NCBI RefSeq assembly: GCF_026212465.1
Contig: NC_080051.1
Span: forward strand, 1,389,001-1,453,000
DNA from: Amaranthus tricolor
Taxonomy: Eukaryota > Streptophyta > Magnoliopsida > Caryophyllales > Amaranthaceae
DNA: 64,000 bases
Reading direction: 5' to 3'
Numbering within the stretch: position 1 is the stretch's first letter; the number at the start of each line of letters is the position of its first letter. A model generated the notes under the pieces. It was not told the DNA's origin and searched no databases. It worked only from the letters and a program-made list of their open reading frames with translations. The translations under genes and the position numbers were made by a program. Below, in pieces: positions 27,083-41,390 of the stretch.

Positions 27083-30000
27083 TCAATGATCAATGAAGAA
27101 TGAACAAGGATCAATGATCAAAGAAGAATGAACGATGAAAAATGAACAAGGATTAATGATCAATGAAGAATGAACGATGAAGAATGAACAAGGATCAATG
27201 ATAATTGACGAATGAACGATGAAGAATGAACAAGGATCAATGATCAATGAAGAATGAACGATGAAGAATGAACAAGGATCAATGATCAATGAAGAATGAA
27301 CGATGAAGAATGAACAAGGAACAATGATCAATGAAGAATGATCGATGAAGAATGAACAAGGATTAATGGTCAATGACGAATGAACGATGAAGAATGAACA
27401 AGGATCAATGCTCAATGAAGAATGAACGATGAAGAATGAACAAGGATCAATGATCAATGAAGAATGAACGATGAAGAATGAACAAGGATTAATGGTCAAT
27501 GACGAATGAACGATGAAGAATGAACAAGGATCAATGATCAATGAAGAATGAACGATGAAGAATGAACAAGGATTAATGGTCAATGACGAATGAACGATGA
27601 AGAATAAACAAGGATCAATGATCAATGACGAATGAACGATGAAGAATGAACAAGGATCAATGATCAATGACGAATGAACGATGAAGAATGAACAAGGATC
27701 CATGATCAATGAAGAATGAACAAGGATCGATGATCAAAGAAGAATGAACGATGAAGAATGAACAAGGATCAATGATCAATGAAGAATGAACGAAGAAGAA
27801 TGAACAAGGAGTAATAGTCAATGACGAATGAACGATGAAGAATGAACAAGGAACAATGATCAATGACGAATAAACGATGAAGAATGAACAAGGATCAATG
27901 ATCAATGAAGAATGAACAAGGATCAATGATCAAAGAAGAATGAACGATGAAAAATGAACAAGGATCAATGATCAATGAAGAATGAACGATGAAGAATGAA
28001 CAAGGAGTAATGGTCAATGACGAATGAACGATGAAGAATAAACAAGGATCAATGATCAATGACGAATGAACGATGAAGAATGAACAAGGATCAATGATCA
28101 ATGAAGAATGAACAAGGATCAATGGTCAATGACGAATGAACGATGAAGAATGAACAAGGATCAATGATCAATGACGAATGAACGATGAAGAATAAACAAG
28201 GATCAATGATCAATGAAGAATGAACAAGGATCAATGATCAATGACAAATGAACGATGAAGAATGAACAAGGATCAATGATCAATGAAGAATGAACAAGGA
28301 TCAATGGTCAATGACGAATGAACGATGAAGAATGAACAAGGATCAATGATCAATGACGAATGAACGATGAAGAATGAACAAGGATCAATGATCAATGACG
28401 AATGAACGATGAAGAATGAACAAGGATCAATGATCAATGAAGAATGAACAAGGATCAATGATCAAAGAAGAATGAACGATGAAGAATGAACAAGGATCAT
28501 TGATCAATGAAGAATGAACGATGAAGAATGAACAAGGAGTAATGGTCAATGACGAATGAACGATGAAGAATGAACAAGGATCAATGATCAATGACGAATG
28601 AACGATGAAGAATGAACAAGGATCAATGATCAATGAAGAATGAACAAGGATCAATGATCAATGACGAATGAACGATGAAGAATGAACAAGGATCAATGAT
28701 CAATGAAGAATGAACAAGGATCAATGGTCAATGACGAATGAACGATGAAGAATGAACAAGGATCAATGATCAAAGAAGAATGAACGATGAAGAATGAACA
28801 AGGAACAATGATCAATGAAGAATGATCGATGAAGAATGAACAAGGATTAATGGTCAATGACGAATGAACGATGAAGAATAAACAAGGATCAATGATCAAT
28901 GACGAATGAACGATGAAGAATGAACAAGGATCAATGATCAATGACGAATGAACGATGAAGAATGAACAAGGATCAATGATCAATGAAGAATGAACAAGGA
29001 TCAATGATCAAAGAAGAATGAACGATGAAGAATGAACAAGGATCAATGATCAATGAAGAATGAACGAAGAAGAATGAACAAGGAGTAATAGTCAATGACG
29101 AATGAACGATGAAGAATGAACAAGGAACAATGATCAATGACGAATGAACGATGAAGAATGAACAAGGATCAATGATCAATGAAGAATGAACAAGGATCAA
29201 TGATCAAAGAAGAATGAACGATGAAAAATGAACAAGGATCAATGATCAATGAAGAATGAACGATGAAGAATGAACAAGGATTAATGGTCAATGACGAATG
29301 AACGATGAAGAATGAACAAGGATCAATGAAGAATGAACGATGAAGAATGAACAAGGATTAATGGTCAATGACAAATGAACGATGAAGAATGAACAAGGAT
29401 CAATGATCAATGACGAATGAACGATGAAGAATGAACAAGGATCAATGATCAATGACGAATGAACGATGAAGAATGAACAAGGAACAATGATCAATGACGA
29501 ATGAACGATGAAGAATGAACAAGGATCAATGATCAATGACGAATGAACGATGAAGAATGAACAAGGATCAATGATCAATGAAGAATGAACAAGGATCAAT
29601 GATCAATGACGAATGAACGATGAAGAATGAACAAGGAACAATGATCAATGACGAATGAACGATGAAGAATGAACAAGGATCAATGATCAATGACGAATGA
29701 ACGATGAAGAATGAACAAGGATCAATGATCAATGAAGAATGAACAAGGATCAATGATCAAAGAAGAATGAACGATGAAGAATGAACAAGGATCAATGATC
29801 AATGAAGAATGAACGATGAAGAATGAACAAGGATCAATGATCAATGAAGAATGAACGATGAAGAATGAACAAGGATCAATTCTCAATGAAGAATGAACGA
29901 TGAAGAATGAACAAGGATCAATTCTCAATGAAGAATGAACGATGAAGAATGAACAAGGAACAATGATCAATGAAGAATGAACGATGAAGAATGAACAAGG

Positions 30001-33000
30001 ATTAATGGTCAATGACGAATGAACGATGAAGAATGAACAAGGATCAATGATCAATGAAGAATGAACGATGAAGAATGAACAAGGATCAATGATCAATGAA
30101 GAATGAACGACGAAGAATGAACAAGGATCAATGATCAATGAAGAATGAACGATGAAGAATGAACAAGGATTAATGGTCAATGACGAATGAACGATGAAGA
30201 ATAAAAAAGGATCAATGATCAATGACGAATGAACGATGAAGAATGAACAAGGATCAATGATCAATGACGAATGAACGATGAAGAATGAACAAGGATCAAT
30301 GATCAATGAAGAATGAACAAGGATCAATGATCAAAGAAGAATGAACGATGAAGAATGAACAAGGAACAATGATCAATGAAGAATGATCGATGAAGAATGA
30401 ACAAGGATTAATGGTCAATGACGAATGAACGATGAAGAATAAACAAGGATCAATGATCAATGACGAATGAACGATGAAGAATGAACAAGGATCAATGATC
30501 AATGACGAATGAACGATGAAGAATGAACAAGGATCAATGATCAATGAAGAATGAACAAGGATCAATGGTCAATGACGAATGAACGATGAAGAATGAACAA
30601 GGATCAATGATCAATGACGAATGAACGATGAAGAATAAACAAGGATCAATGATCAATGAAGAATGAACAAGGATCAATGATCAATGACAAATGAACGATG
30701 AAGAATGAACAAGGATCAATGATCAATGAAGAATGAACAAGGATCAATGGTCAATGACGAATGAACGATGAAGAATGAACAAGGATCAATGATCAATGAC
30801 GAATGAACGATGAAGAATGAACAAGGATCAATGATCAATGACGAATGAACGATGAAGAATGAACAAGGATCAATGATCAATGAAGAATGAACAAGGATCA
30901 ATGATCAAAGAAGAATGAACGATGAAGAATGAACAAGGATCATTGATCAATGAAGAATGAACGATGAAGAATGAACAAGGAGTAATGGTCAATGACGAAT
31001 GAACGATGAAGAATGAACAAGGATCAATGATCAATGACGAATGAACGATGAAGAATGAACAAGGATCAATGATCAATGAAGAATGAACAAGGATCAATGA
31101 TCAATGACGAATGAACGATGAAGAATGAACAAGGATCAATGATCAATGAAGAATGAACAAGGATCAATGGTCAATGACGAATGAACGATGAAGAATGAAC
31201 AAGGATCAATGATCAAAGAAGAATGAACGATGAAGAATGAACAAGGAACAATGATCAATGAAGAATGATCGATGAAGAATGAACAAGGATTAATGGTCAA
31301 TGACGAATGAACGATGAAGAATAAACAAGGATCAATGATCAATGACGAATGAACGATGAAGAATGAACAAGGATCAATGATCAATGACGAATGAACGATG
31401 AAGAATGAACAAGGATCAATGATCAATGAAGAATGAACAAGGATCAATGATCAAAGAAGAATGAACGATGAAGAATGAACAAGGATCAATGATCAATGAA
31501 GAATGAACGAAGAAGAATGAACAAGGAGTAATAGTCAATGACGAATGAACGATGAAGAATGAACAAGGAACAATGATCAATGACGAATGAACGATGAAGA
31601 ATGAACAAGGATCAATGATCAATGAAGAATGAACAAGGATCAATGATCAAAGAAGAATGAACGATGAAAAATGAACAAGGATCAATGATCAATGAAGAAT
31701 GAACGATGAAGAATGAACAAGGATTAATGGTCAATGACGAATGAACGATGAAGAATGAACAAGGATCAATGAAGAATGAACGATGAAGAATGAACTAGGA
31801 TTAATGGTCAATGACAAATGAACGATGAAGAATGAACAAGGATCAATGATCAATGACGAATGAACGATGAAGAATGAACAAGGATCAATGATCAATGACG
31901 AATGAACGATGAAGAATGAACAAGGAACAATGATCAATGACGAATGAACGATGAAGAATGAACAAGGATCAATGATCAATGACGAATGAACGATGAAGAA
32001 TGAACAAGGATCAATGATCAATGAAGAATGAACAAGGATCAATGATCAATGACGAATGAACGATGAAGAATGAACAAGGAACAATGATCAATGACGAATG
32101 AACGATGAAGAATGAACAAGGATCAATGATCAATGACGAATGAACGATGAAGAATGAACAAGGATCAATGATCAATGAAGAATGAACAAGGATCAATGAT
32201 CAAAGAAGAATGAACGATGAAGAATGAACAAGGATCAATGATCAATGAAGAATGAACGATGAAGAATGAACAAGGATCAATGATCAATGAAGAATGAACG
32301 ATGAAGAATGAACAAGGATCAATTCTCAATGAAGAATGAACGATGAAGAATGAACAAGGATCAATTCTCAATGAAGAATGAACGATGAAGAATGAACAAG
32401 GAACAATGATCAATGAAGAATGAACGATGAAGAATGAACAAGGATTAATGGTCAATGACGAATGAACGATGAAGAATGAACAAGGATCAATGATCAATGA
32501 AGAATGAACGATGAAGAATGAACAAGGATCAATGATCAATGAAGAATGAACGACGAAGAATGAACAAGGATCAATGATCAATGAAGAATGAACGATGAAG
32601 AATGAACAAGGATTAATGGTCAATGACGAATGAACGATGAAGAATAAACAAGGATCAATGATCAATGACGAATGAACGATGAAGAATGAACAAGGATCAA
32701 TGATCAATGACGAATGAACGATGAAGAATGAACAAGGATCAATGATCAATGAAGAATGAACAAGGATCAATGATCAAAGAAGAATGAACGATGAAGAATG
32801 AACAAGGAACAATGATCAATGAAGAATGATCGATGAAGAATGAACAAGGATTAATGGTCAATGACGAATGAACGATGAAGAATAAACAAGGATCAATGAT
32901 CAATGACGAATGAACGATGAAGAATGAACAAGGATCAATGATCAATGACGAATGAACGATGAAGAATGAACAAGGATCAATGATCAATGAAGAATGAACA

Positions 33001-33010
33001 AGGATCAATG
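27083..33010. repeat. Copy of 18.9-22.2 kb, then 2,443-bp tandem repeat
   Basis: Bases from about 27,421 to 30,565 repeat 18,874-22,018 at an offset of 8,547 bp (1,221 x 7). The match runs through block C, the A-type short-unit series and a zone II block, and includes the private GGATCGATG (near 19,179 and 27,726). Bases about 28,273-30,565 then repeat at 30,716-33,008 with period 2,443 bp (349 x 7). Small differences are visible, such as GAATAAAAAAGG near 30,200 and GAACTAGG near 31,796. Confidence 0.87.
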
Positions 33011-33400
33011 ATCAAAGAAGAATGAACGATGAAGAATGAACAAGGATAAATGATCAATGAAGAATGAACGAAGAAGAATGAACAAGGAGTAATAGTCAAT
33101 GACGAATGAACGATGAAGAATGAACAAGGAACAATGATCAATGACGAATAAACGATGAAGAATGAACAAGGATCAATGATCAATGAAGAATGAACAAGGA
33201 TCAATGATCAAAGAAGAATGAATGATGAAAAATGAACAAGGATCAATGATCAATGAAGAATGAACGATGAAGAATGAACAAGGAGTAATGGTCAATGACG
33301 AATGAACGATGAAGAATAAACAAGGATCAATGATCAATGACGAATGAACGATGAAGAATGAACAAGGTTCAATGATCAATGAAGAATGAACAAGGATCAA
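32977..33400. repeat. Hybrid block C segment inside zone II
   Basis: Zone II order is interrupted by a segment with the zone I marker GAATAAACGATG (near 33,148) followed by GATGAAAAATGAAC and GGAGTAATGGTC, as in block C. It carries private changes GGATAAATG (near 33,046), GAATGATGAAAAATG (near 33,220) and AAGGTTC (33,363-33,369). That AAGGTTC is not in the block B context, so it is an independent mutation. The segment looks like an exchange between zone I-type and zone II-type blocks. Confidence 0.7.
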
Positions 33401-33550
33401 TGGTCAATGACGAATGAACGATGAAGAATGAACAAGGATCAATGATCAATGACGAATGAACGATGAAGAATAAACAAGGATCAATGATCAATGAAGAATG
33501 AACAAGGATCAATGATCAATGACGAATGAACGATGAAGAATGAACAAGGA

Positions 33551-36500
33551 TCAATGATCAATGAAGAATGAACAAGGATCAATGGTCAATGACGAATGAA
33601 CGATGAAGAATGAACAAGGATCAATGATCAATGACGAATGAACGATGAAGAATGAACAAGGATCAATGATCAATGACGAATGAACGATGAAGAATGAACA
33701 AGGATCAATGATCAATGAAGAATGAACAAGGATCAATGATCAAAGAAGAATGAACGATGAAGAATGAACAAGGATCATTGATCAATGAAGAATGAACGAT
33801 GAAGAATGAACAAGGAGTAATGGTCAATGACGAATGAACGATGAAGAATGAACAAGGATCAATGATCAATGACGAATGAACGATGAAGAATGAACAAGGA
33901 TCAATGATCAATGAAGAATGAACAAGGATCAATGATCAATGACGAATGAACGATGAAGAATGAACAAGGATCAATGATCAATGAACAATGAACAAGGATC
34001 AATGGTCAATGACGAATGAACGATGAAGAATGAACAAGGATCAATGATCAAAGAAGAATGAACGATGAAGAATGAACAAGGAACAATGATCAATGAAGAA
34101 TGATCGATGAAGAATGAACAAGGATTAATGGTCAATGACGAATGAACGATGAAGAATAAACAAGGATCAATGATCAATGACGAATGAACGATGAAGAATG
34201 AACAAGGATCAATGATCAATGACGAATGAACGATGAAGAATGAACAAGGATCAATGATCAATGAAGAATGAACAAGGATCAATGATCAAAGAAGAATGAA
34301 CGATGAAGAATGAACAAGGATCAATGATCAATGAAGAATGAACGAAGAAGAATGAACAAGGAGTAATAGTCAAAGACGAATGAACGATGAAGAATGAACA
34401 AGGAACAATGATCAATGACGAATGAACGATGAAGAATGAACAAGGATCAATGATCAATGAAGAATGAACAAGGATCAATGATCAAAGAAGAATGAACGAT
34501 GAAAAATGAACAAGGATCAATGATCAATGAAGAATGAACGATGAAGAATGAACAAGGATTAATGGTCAATGACGAATGAACGATGAAGAATGAACAAGGA
34601 TCAATGAAGAATGAACGATGAAGAATGAACAAGGATTAATGCTCAATGACAAATGAACGATGAAGAATGAACAAGGATCAATGATCAATGACGAATGAAC
34701 GATGAAGAATGAACAAGGATCAATGATCAATGACGAATGAACGATGAAGAATGAACAAGGAACAATGATCAATGACGAATGAACGATGAAGAATGAACAA
34801 GGATCAATGATCAATGACGAATGAACGATGAAGAATGAACAAGGATCAATGATCAATGAAGAATGAACAAGGATCAATGATCAATGACGAATGAACGATG
34901 AAGAATGAACAAGGAACAATGATCAATGACGAATGAACGATGAAGAATGAACAAGGATCAATGATCAATGACGAATGAACGATGAAGAATGAACAAGGAT
35001 CAATGATCAATGAAGAATGAACAAGGATCAATGATCAAAGAAGAATGAACGATGAAGAATGAACAAGGATCAATGATCAATGAAGAATGAACAAGGATCA
35101 ATGATCAATGAAGAATGAACGATGAAGAATGAACAAGGATCAATTCTCAATGAAGAATGAACGATGAAGAATGAACAAGGATCAATTCTCAATGAAGAAT
35201 GAACGATGAAGAATGAACAAGGAACAATGATCAATGAAGAATGAACGATGAAGAATGAACAAGGATTAATGGTCAATGACGAATGAACGATGAAGAATGA
35301 ACAAGGATCAATGATCAATGAAGAATGAACGATGAAGAATGAACAAGGATCAATGATCAATGAAGAATGAACGACGAAGAATGAACAAGGATCAATGATC
35401 AATGAAGAATGAACGATGAAGAATGAACAAGGATTAATGGTCAATGACGAATGAACGATGAAGAATAAACAAGGATCAATGATCAATGACGAATGAACGA
35501 TGAAGAATGAACAAGGATCAATGATCAATGACGAATGAACGATGAAGAATGAACAAGGATCAATGATCAATGAAGAATGAACAAGGATCAATGATCAAAG
35601 AAGAATGAACGATGAAGAATGAACAAGGAACAATGATCAATGAAGAATGATCGATGAAGAATGAACAAGGATTAATGGTCAATGACGAATGAACGATGAA
35701 GAATAAACAAGGATCAATGATCAATGACGAATGAACGATGAAGAATGAACAAGGATCAATGATCAATGACGAATGAACGATGAAGAATGAACAAGGATCA
35801 ATGATCAATGAAGAATGAACAAGGATCAATGATCAAAGAAGAATGAACGATGAAGAATGAACAAGGATCAATGATCAATGAAGAATGAACGAAGAAGAAT
35901 GAACAAGGAGTAATAGTCAATGACGAATGAACGATGAAGAATGAACAAGGAACAATGATCAATGACGAATGAACGATGAAGAATGAACAAGGATCAATGA
36001 TCAATGAAGAATGAACAAGGATCAATGATCAAAGAAGAATGAACGATGAAAAATGAACAAGGATCAATGATCAATGAAGAATGAACGATGAAGAATGAAC
36101 AAGGATTAATGGTCAATGACGAATGAACGATGAAGAATGAACAAGGATCAATGAAGAATGAACGATGAAGAATGAACAAGGATTAATGGTCAATGACAAA
36201 TGAACGATGAAGAATGAACAAGGATCAATGATCAATGACGAATGAACGATGAAGAATGAACAAGGATCAATGATCAATGACGAATGAACGATGAAGAATG
36301 AACAAGGAACAATGATCAATGACGAATGAACGATGAAGAATGAACAAGGATCAATGATCTATGACGAATGAACGATGAAGAATGAACAAGGATCAATGAT
36401 CAATGAAGAATGAACAAGGATCAATGATCAATGACGAATGAACGATGAAGAATGAACAAGGAACAATGATCAATGACGAATGAACGATGAAGAATGAACA

Positions 36501-39500
36501 AGGATCAATGATCAATGACGAATGAACGATGAAGAATGAACAAGGATCAATGATCAATGAAGAATGAACAAGGATCAATGATCAAAGAAGAATGAACGAT
36601 GAAGAATGAACAAGGATCAATGATCAATGAAGAATGAACGATGAAGAATGAACAAGGATCAATGATCAATGAAGAATGAACGATGAAGAATGAACAAGGA
36701 TCAATTCTCAATGAAGAATGAACGATGAAGAATGAACAAGGATCAATTCTCAATGAAGAATGAACGATGAAGAATGAACAAGGATCAATGATCAATGACG
36801 AATGAACGATGAAGAATGAACAAGGATCAATGATCAATGACGAATGAACGATGAAGAATGAACAAGGAACAATGATCAATGACGAATGAACGATGAAGAA
36901 TGAACAAGGATCAATGATCTATGACGAATGAACGATGAAGAATGAACAAGGATCAATGATCAATGAAGAATGAACAAGGATCAATGATCAATGACGAATG
37001 AACGATGAAGAATGAACAAGGAACAATGATCAATGACGAATGAACGATGAAGAATGAACAAGGATCAATGATCAATGACGAATGAACGATGAAGAATGAA
37101 CAAGGATCAATGATCAATGAAGAATGAACAAGGATCAATGATCAAAGAAGAATGAACGATGAAGAATGAACAAGGATCAATGATCAATGAAGAATGAACG
37201 ATGAAGAATGAACAAGGATCAATGATCAATGAAGAATGAACGATGAAGAATGAACAAGGATCAATTCTCAATGAAGAATGAACGATGAAGAATGAACAAG
37301 GATCAATTCTCAATGAAGAATGAACGATGAAGAATGAACAAGGAACAATGATCAATGAAGAATGAACGATGAAGAATGAACAAGGATTAATGGTCAATGA
37401 CGAATGAACGATGAAGAATGAACAAGGATCAATGATCAATGAAGAATGAACGATGAAGAATGAACAAGGATCAATGATCAATGAAGAATGAACAAGGATC
37501 AATGGTCAATGACGAATGAACGATGAAGAATGAACAAGGATCAATGATCAATGACGAATGAACGATGAAGAATGAACAAGGATCAATGATCAATGACGAA
37601 TGAACGATGAAGAATGAACAAGGATCAATGATCAATGAAGAATGAACAAGGATCAATGATCAAAGAAGAATGAACGATGAAGAATGAACAAGGATCATTG
37701 ATCAATGAAGAATGAACGATGAAGAATGAACAAGGAGTAATGGTCAATGACGAATGAACGATGAAGAATGAACAAGGATCAATGATCAATGACGAATGAA
37801 CGATGAAGAATGAACAAGGATCAATGATCAATGAAGAATGAACAAGGATCAATGATCAATGACGAATGAACGATGAAGAATGAACAAGGATCAATGATCA
37901 ATGAACAATGAACAAGGATCAATGGTCAATGACGAATGAACGATGAAGAATGAACAAGGATCAATGATCAAAGAAGAATGAACGATGAAGAATGAACAAG
38001 GAACAATGATCAATGAAGAATGATCGATGAAGAATGAACAAGGATTAATGGTCAATGACGAATGAACGATGAAGAATAAACAAGGATCAATGATCAATGA
38101 CGAATGAACGATGAAGAATGAACAAGGATCAATGATCAATGACGAATGAACGATGAAGAATGAACAAGGATCAATGATCAATGAAGAATGAACAAGGATC
38201 AATGATCAAAGAAGAATGAATGATGAAGAATGAACAAGGATCAATGATCAATGAAGAATGAACGAAGAAGAATGAACAAGGAGTAATAGTCAAAGACGAA
38301 TGAACGATGAAGAATGAACAAGGAACAATGATCAATGACGAATGAACGATGAAGAATGAACAAGGATCAATGATCAATGAAGAATGAACAAGGATCAATG
38401 ATCAAAGAAGAATGAACGATGAAAAATGAACAAGGATCAATGATCAATGAAGAATGAACGATGAAGAATGAACAAGGATTAATGGTCAATGACGAATGAA
38501 CGATGAAGAATGAACAAGGATCAATGAAGAATGAACGATGAAGAATGAACAAGGATTAATGCTCAATGACAAATGAACGATGAAGAATGAACAAGGATCA
38601 ATGATCAATGACGAATGAACGATGAAGAATGAACAAGGATCAATGATCAATGACGAATGAACGATGAAGAATGAACAAGGAACAATGATCAATGACGAAT
38701 GAACGATGAAGAATGAACAAGGATCAATGATCAATGACGAATGAACGATGAAGAATGAACAAGGATCAATGATCAATGAAGAATGAACAAGGATCAATGA
38801 TCAATGACGAATGAACGATGAAGAATGAACAAGGAACAATGATCAATGACGAATGAACGATGAAGAATGAACAAGGATCAATGATCAATGACGAATGAAC
38901 GATGAAGAATGAACAAGGATCAATGATCAATGAAGAATGAACAAGGATCAATGATCAAAGAAGAATGAACGATGAAGAATGAACAAGGATCAATGATCAA
39001 TGAAGAATGAACAAGGATCAATGATCAATGAAGAATGAACGATGAAGAATGAACAAGGATCAATTCTCAATGAAGAATGAACGATGAAGAATGAACAAGG
39101 ATCAATTCTCAATGAAGAATGAACGATGAAGAATGAACAAGGAACAATGATCAATGAAGAATGAACGATGAAGAATGAACAAGGATTAATGGTCAATGAC
39201 GAATGAACGATGAAGAATGAACAAGGATCAATGATCAATGAAGAATGAACGATGAAGAATGAACAAGGATCAATGATCAATGAAGAATGAACGACGAAGA
39301 ATGAACAAGGATCAATGATCAATGAAGAATGAACGATGAAGAATGAACAAGGATTAATGGTCAATGACGAATGAACGATGAAGAATAAACAAGGATCAAT
39401 GATCAATGACGAATGAACGATGAAGAATGAACAAGGATCAATGATCAATGACGAATGAACGATGAAGAATGAACAAGGATCAATGATCAATGAAGAATGA

Positions 39501-41390
39501 ACAAGGATCAATGATCAAAGAAGAATGAACGATGAAGAATGAACAAGGAACAATGATCAATGAAGAATGATCGATGAAGAATGAACAAGGATTAATGGTC
39601 AATGACGAATGAACGATGAAGAATAAACAAGGATCAATGATCAATGACGAATGAACGATGAAGAATGAACAAGGATCAATGATCAATGACGAATGAACGA
39701 TGAAGAATGAACAAGGATCAATGATCAATGAAGAATGAACAAGGATCAATGATCAAAGAAGAATGAACGATGAAGAATGAACAAGGATCAATGATCAATG
39801 AAGAATGAACGAAGAAGAATGAACAAGGAGTAATAGTCAATGACGAATGAACGATGAAGAATGAACAAGGAACAATGATCAATGACGAATGAACGATGAA
39901 GAATGAACAAGGATCAATGATCAATGAAGAATGAACAAGGATCAATGATCAAAGAAGAATGAACGATGAAAAATGAACAAGGATCAATGATCAATGAAGA
40001 ATGAACGATGAAGAATGAACAAGGATTAATGGTCAATGACGAATGAACGATGAAGAATGAACAAGGATCAATGAAGAATGAACGATGAAGAATGAACAAG
40101 GATTAATGGTCAATGACAAATGAACGATGAAGAATGAACAAGGATCAATGATCAATGACGAATGAACGATGAAGAATGAACAAGGATCAATGATCAATGA
40201 CGAATGAACGATGAAGAATGAACAAGGAACAATGATCAATGACGAATGAACGATGAAGAATGAACAAGGATCAATGATCTATGACGAATGAACGATGAAG
40301 AATGAACAAGGATCAATGATCAATGAAGAATGAACAAGGATCAATGATCAATGACGAATGAACGATGAAGAATGAACAAGGAACAATGATCAATGACGAA
40401 TGAACGATGAAGAATGAACAAGGATCAATGATCAATGACGAATGAACGATGAAGAATGAACAAGGATCAATGATCAATGAAGAATGAACAAGGATCAATG
40501 ATCAAAGAAGAATGAACGATGAAGAATGAACAAGGATCAATGATCAATGAAGAATGAACGATGAAGAATGAACAAGGATCAATGATCAATGAAGAATGAA
40601 CGATGAAGAATGAACAAGGATCAATTCTCAATGAAGAATGAACGATGAAGAATGAACAAGGATCAATTCTCAATGAAGAATGAACGATGAAGAATGAACA
40701 AGGATCAATGATCAATGACGAATGAACGATGAAGAATGAACAAGGATCAATGATCAATGACGAATGAACGATGAAGAATGAACAAGGAACAATGATCAAT
40801 GACGAATGAACGATGAAGAATGAACAAGGATCAATGATCTATGACGAATGAACGATGAAGAATGAACAAGGATCAATGATCAATGAAGAATGAACAAGGA
40901 TCAATGATCAATGACGAATGAACGATGAAGAATGAACAAGGAACAATGATCAATGACGAATGAACGATGAAGAATGAACAAGGATCAATGATCAATGACG
41001 AATGAACGATGAAGAATGAACAAGGATCAATGATCAATGAAGAATGAACAAGGATCAATGATCAAAGAAGAATGAACGATGAAGAATGAACAAGGATCAA
41101 TGATCAATGAAGAATGAACGATGAAGAATGAACAAGGATCAATGATCAATGAAGAATGAACGATGAAGAATGAACAAGGATCAATTCTCAATGAAGAATG
41201 AACGATGAAGAATGAACAAGGATCAATTCTCAATGAAGAATGAACGATGAAGAATGAACAAGGAACAATGATCAATGAAGAATGAACGATGAAGAATGAA
41301 CAAGGATTAATGGTCAATGACGAATGAACGATGAAGAATGAACAAGGATCAATGATCAATGAAGAATGAACGATGAAGAATGAACAAGGA
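33551..41390. repeat. Two-copy tandem duplication, period 3,920 bp
   Basis: Copy 1 (about 33,551-37,470) and copy 2 (37,471-41,390) match in unit order throughout, spacing 3,920 bp (280 x 14). Shared private variants include CAATGAACAATG (33,981 and 37,901), GTCAAAGACG (near 34,370 and 38,290), AATGCTCAATGACAAATG (near 34,639 and 38,559) and AATGATCTATGACG (near 36,354 and 40,274). Nested inside each copy is a 560-bp tandem duplication (36,393 to 36,953 and 40,313 to 40,873). The 560-bp event therefore came first. Confidence 0.9.
36393..37138. repeat. Nested tandem duplication, period 560 bp
   Basis: About 560 bp (40 x 14) containing AATGATCTATGACG, a short unit, GGAAC and the doubled AATTCTC is repeated once. 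The AATGATCTATG marker falls near 36,354 and 36,914. The same pair recurs near 40,274 and 40,834 in the second 3,920-bp copy. A fifth AATGATCTATG is near 42,354, without a 560-bp partner. Confidence 0.87.
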
